Positions 59,501 through 64,000 of a DNA stretch of 64,000 nucleotides are shown piece after piece (the stretch's first letter is position 1; every line of letters starts with the position of its first letter). The stretch is taken from positions 108,124,547 to 108,188,546 of the forward strand of contig JACSVZ010000002.1 in the NCBI GenBank assembly GCA_014706295.1. Reading direction: 5' to 3'. Source of the DNA: Lycocorax pyrrhopterus obiensis (Eukaryota; Chordata; Aves; Passeriformes; Paradisaeidae). A program made the translations under genes and the position numbers. The notes under the pieces are model-generated. The model worked only from the letters and a program-made list of their open reading frames with translations. It was not told where the DNA came from and did no database searches.

Positions 59501-62500
59501 TCAAATATTCCATAAAATATTTACCTTTATTATTTTCCTCTTATTGTTACACTATAGTGATGGATGAGCACCTGTCTCACTCAATTACTTTCTCAAGAAA
59601 GGATCATTTTAGGTAACAGCAAAGATTTCTGTCGTCAGCAATCACAGCAATTTATATGACTGACTTGTGGCTGATACGTGCACAATCTGTAATAAAGCTT
59701 TTAGTCAAATGAGGCTCAACTAGCCCTCTCATTAGAAAGGAGCACTTGATGAGTGAAGTTCATTTTCTCTTTCTTTACTTTGTGATCTGTGCTGGCTAAA
59801 CCCTCAAGACTACATGTTCCCTGAGCCTTTTGTTTCGCTCTTCTATTCATAATCTCCGTGAAAATACATCACATCTCAGGATACGCTCCATCAGTGGAGA
59901 TCTCTGGCCAGCACGATGCTGAGATTGACTCTGCAGCTCTGCCATCAGTGCAGGTTCAACTGCTGACTTAATCAGAGTTAGGGACAGTTCCTGATGACCA
60001 GAAGTATGTTCATGTAACACAAGTTGTGTAAAAGTTTTTAATTTCATGCCATTTCACCAGAAATAGTACACACGGTCCTTAAATTCAATGCTGACTCTTC
60101 CTGCAGCATGTAGAGGCAAAGCTTAAGATCTTGTGTGAGGATCCTAAACAAACAGGGAGCAGCCTAAACTGACAACTCAGAAGTATTCAGGAAGAAAACT
60201 TAGCAGTTAATCCATGGCTGTAAAGAGGATTAAGAAGCCATCTATTTGCTCAGGTTAGCTGCTTCAATCAATTCTTTCTCATAAAATGTGGGAAGGCAGG
60301 GTATAATCAGCAGTCTGTACAACTCAGGCTATAGTACTTACTCCATGAGGCAGTACTCTAGTATTTAAATTCATTTTCTGCCTCTTTTCTGCGCTACTTA
60401 TGGGAGTGTCCAAGGTTACTAGGTGTTAACTGTCTGCAGTGAGAAGGTTTCAGATGCCTGATGGTTTTTCCACTAGGATGGAAATTGGGAGGCTCAGCCT
60501 TGAATCCCGTTCCAAAGAACACAACGTAGCACATTTAATGTTTACTTGTAAATGGAGACTACCCACTCATCCTCCAAATCTGTGTTTTGTGTACCAAGAA
60601 ATCTCTCATAAGAGACCTCAAGTAGGAACTCACAGAGCTGACTCAGGGTTTCTCAGAGACCTTGTGCTACTAAGTTGCCTTCTCGTATCCAGCCTAACTT
60701 TCCTCAAACCCCAGTGACAAGGGTGGGTGTGCAAACAACTTTTGTCACATACATTGTTACGATTTTAAATACTGTAGACTGAATGCTTTAAAAATATTGA
60801 CCTATACATGATCATTTATTTCTACAAAGCGATTTCCAGCACCCTGTGGCTATCAAGGCTCTTCTGCTGCTGCTGCTTTACAAACTGCTGGCTAAACACA
60901 GACCTCAGCAGGAATACTTACAGTGTAATCTAAACCTTGATGCAGCTCAGCAATTTGAGGAAAAGAAAACAATAGCACAGCTATGCTCCTTCTGCTGTTT
61001 AATTAGTGTATTGGGCCTCATGGAAGATAGTGAACAGAAGTAGAGAAAGGGAAGGACAATGACAACAATGAAAATGTTCTGCTACTGTGATTTTGCTAGG
61101 TATTGCACAGCTCAGCATGACCCAGTACTTCTAAGAGATTAGAAATCTCTGAACCTTCTTCTGTTCTCTGTTCCATCATGTCTTTATGGGCATATAGACC
61201 TGTCCCTAGAGGAAAACCCTGCTCTGATTACAGCCCATGTGTCAAGTGAGACACTGTACAGGACTTCTGAAATTATTATCTAAACCCTTGGGATCTTCCC
61301 TTGGAGAGAAGATTCTTCCAGTGTCTCTCCTCATGTCTTCAGAACTCAGGCCTGACCTTAGCAATTCACATAAACAGGATGTATGGGAATACATGCCTCT
61401 TTAACCTTTTGTCCTCCAGTGCACAACATAATGAATGCCATGAGAAGGGTGGATTTGTCTACTTTGAAACTTGGAATTGGTCCTGAAGGGCAGGTTTCAC
61501 TTGGGCCAAGAGACATGAGCTGCCTTTCTCTGTCTCTATCTTATGTAGAAAGCAGTCTCATCTCCTCTCCTTAACTTTGCTCCTCACAGAAAACAGAAGT
61601 GGGTGTAGAAGGGAAGGTAGTGAAGATGTCTGGGAAAGCAAACAATGGATTGCTAAGGGTAAATTTCCTATGTTTTAGGTGTGTTCTTGCAATACTTGCT
61701 TTGAGCCCTCCAGGATAAAACAGAGTACTGAAATTCATCACTAAGCTCAGACTGGGTGGTTATTAGAATGAGAGGGAGGAGCTAATGGTTTTTATTAACA
61801 GATAGATACATAGAGCAAGTCTGTGTTTCAGAATTGATCAGAGGTATCAATAAAACTTCTTTTTTTCTGATCGTATGAAATACATGACTCCTTAACAAGA
61901 ATTTATTTTCTGTCTTCTCCTCTTTCTGTTTCATGATCAATTATTTATTAATAAATTTCAGGCACCTACAGATATTTAGTTCTATTTAATATATTTTTAA
62001 GGTCAATTTTCATTCAGGGGAATCTGAAATCAGTATGCTCAGCATTAATGCTTTTAGATAAAAAAAGTTGCATCCTTGATACACTGGCAAGTTACTTACA
62101 GCTACAGAAAAGGGTGTAGGAAATAATTGATACTGTAGGCATATAAGCAGCATCTCCAAAGCCTGTCACTTGCTGTCTCCACTGGCAGTAGCAGCATTCC
62201 TGCATCATTACATTACCACCAGTAAAGACCCATTGGCACCTGCAAGTCTGACATGAGGACTGCCTGTAATGCCACGGGGCTTTTGTCATACCTGTGCCTC
62301 CCATGTTAGTTTGCCAAACTGGGAATATGGTTCTGGGGATGGCTGTAGGCTTAGGCAAAACAGGAAACTGTCTAGGTCAGTAGGCTGCCAATTCATCACT
62401 GTGCTGTGTGGGTGCCAGGGAAAGGGCATCAGATTTTCCAGCAGTTGGTATGGCTCAAGTGACCAATCCCTGCTTTTGTTTGGAGCATTTCACATTGTTG

Positions 62501-64000
62501 TTTCAGCTGACCTGATGGTAGCTCAAAAGGAGAGCAATTGCCTGTCTCTTTTTCCTATTCCCTTTTTTCCAGGAGCCATTAAGCTTTAACTCCTGAACTC
62601 CGGGATCCTTTCGTAGCTTTTCTGTGGGTAAGAGAGAGGCATAAAGACTCCATCAAAATGTATTTGTCACGGGTATATCAGAAATATTAAAAAAGTCAGT
62701 CTCTATAGGGAAATATTAGATAGCAATTAAGAATCAGTTAGAACGTCATGTGACATTTATGGCAGGTATCAGCAATGAGCAAAAGGATTGTAAAGGAATG
62801 GTTAGAACAACTGCAGAAGAAACTCCAACTCATTATTACAGGAAAGTGCTTTCACTGTGTGGTAGGATGTTTTTCCTTGAGAGTTCCTTTAGCAGTGTTA
62901 GACAGGAGGCCAAGATTCTGGTAATGTTCACCATGACTTGGTAGAGAAGATGGAGCAGATAGAAATATTCATTGATATATGAGACAAGAAACACTGCCTC
63001 AAGCATGCAACTGAGATGACAAAAGACAGAGCAGTTGAATGATTTTGGTGGTTTTCAAGCTCATTGCCAGGTAGAGAGAATACTGAGCATAATATTGAGA
63101 TCAAAGGGCTTTTGAATATTTACCAGTCCAGCATTGAATAAAATTGTCCTTTACAGAAAGAGGTCTAGAGGGAGGTAAGCTGGAAAGCAACTGAAGTCTC
63201 AAGTTTGTAAAGCAAAGAGCACACTGCCAGAAATAATCTTTGTCTTTAATTTCTCACATAACCCAAGAATACAAAATTGAGACACTGTGCTTACTGCCAA
63301 ATGGTTTACATTTTATCATATAGAATATATTGTACATCTTTTACTTAGAATAGTCTGCATGTAATGCAAGGAAAGTAAGCTTTTATGTGTTTTAAAAATC
63401 TGGTGTAAAAAATATACGTCCTACATAACCGTCTCTTTTTTGTGCCTTAAGTAAATATAACTCTTAAGATATAACATATGTTCTGGTTTCCAGAATACTA
63501 TTGATTTTTTCAAAGTTGGGAACACAGGATGATGCCCTTGAAAAAGCTCATACTGCAATCAAAAAGAAGTGGAAAGGGCAAACAGGACCTTGATAATAAT
63601 ATCAAGACATAAGCATAATAAAAAATTTTTAATAGAAAATGAGTTTGTATTTGTTTCTTACATAGAAAGAGGATAATTTCTTTTACAGTATCATAGAATA
63701 AAACAATGCTCTTTAAAAAAATCTGAAGAGAGAACTCACTAAATTTATTAACATAAAATAAAATATTACAATACATTAAATTAAAATGAATAGTTGAGGT
63801 GAATATGTTAAAGACATTATATCACTGACTCGCAGATAGTAGTCCAATTTGTAATTAGTTCCCCTTGGGCCAATCTACTTGATAGTCAAAACCACATGCA
63901 CCTGTGAATGTATTTAGGAGATAACAATATGCCTCCTAATATTATCTTAAAATGGATCAATACAAATTAATGTCATTCCTTTGCCATGAGTTGTACCATG
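56531..64000. other. Intergenic, 7.5 kb with no recognised gene or repeat
   Basis: AT-rich sequence. Open frames are under 110 codons and without motifs. A GC-richer patch at about 58640-58830 and another at about 62150-62480 stand out, but neither matches anything I know. A 22-bp-period imperfect repeat of AATTATATTGTAT occurs at about 59454-59490. Confidence 0.65.

Noticed and set aside
62092..62358. 88-codon cysteine-rich minus-strand frame
   Set aside because: Several Cys and Trp residues look attractive, but the pattern matches no zinc-finger or defensin spacing I know, there is no signal peptide, and splice support is lacking.
13571..64000. Search for tRNA genes, CRISPR arrays, endogenous retroviruses or a second cadherin gene
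   Set aside because: I saw no cloverleaf, no regular spaced repeats, no gag/pol/env-like frame or paired LTRs, and no DXNDNAP or LDRE-type cadherin motifs outside the eight exons.

Overview
The window looks like bird nuclear DNA. The clearest sign is ten fragments of CR1 LINEs, including avian-type copies that end in the 'ATTCTATGATTCT' tail, together with short interrupted exons and one CpG island. No bacterial, viral or organellar gene is visible. I cannot name the species from sequence alone.

Left part (1 to about 13.6 kb): the 5' half of one protein-coding gene on the minus strand, a desmosomal cadherin of the desmocollin family (DSC2-like). I placed eight coding exons with GT-AG boundaries and a continuous reading frame of 350 codons. 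In order they encode the signal peptide, the propeptide, a furin-type site followed by the adhesive Trp, cadherin repeat EC1, and EC2. The remaining exons (EC3 to EC5, transmembrane segment, cytoplasmic tail) must lie beyond position 1. Exon 1 sits in a CpG island of about 1.2 kb, the presumed promoter. Introns hold one CR1 copy and a (TA)n microsatellite.

Right part (about 13.6 to 64 kb): no recognisable gene. It is AT-rich intergenic DNA with nine further CR1 fragments, several simple repeats, and purine- or G-rich tracts. One CR1 fragment is an old, strongly diverged L3-like copy. This fits a gene-poor flank; in other vertebrates the outer side of the desmocollin cluster faces a long desert towards CDH2 (established synteny, applied here by inference).

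The most interesting unexplained signals are modest. They are a small Kozak-perfect ORF with a splice donor on the plus strand inside the CpG island (possible divergent transcript), and splice-flanked, GC-elevated open segments near 36.6 kb and 42.1 to 43.4 kb that could be exons of an unannotated transcript. I found no convincing new biological system in this window.
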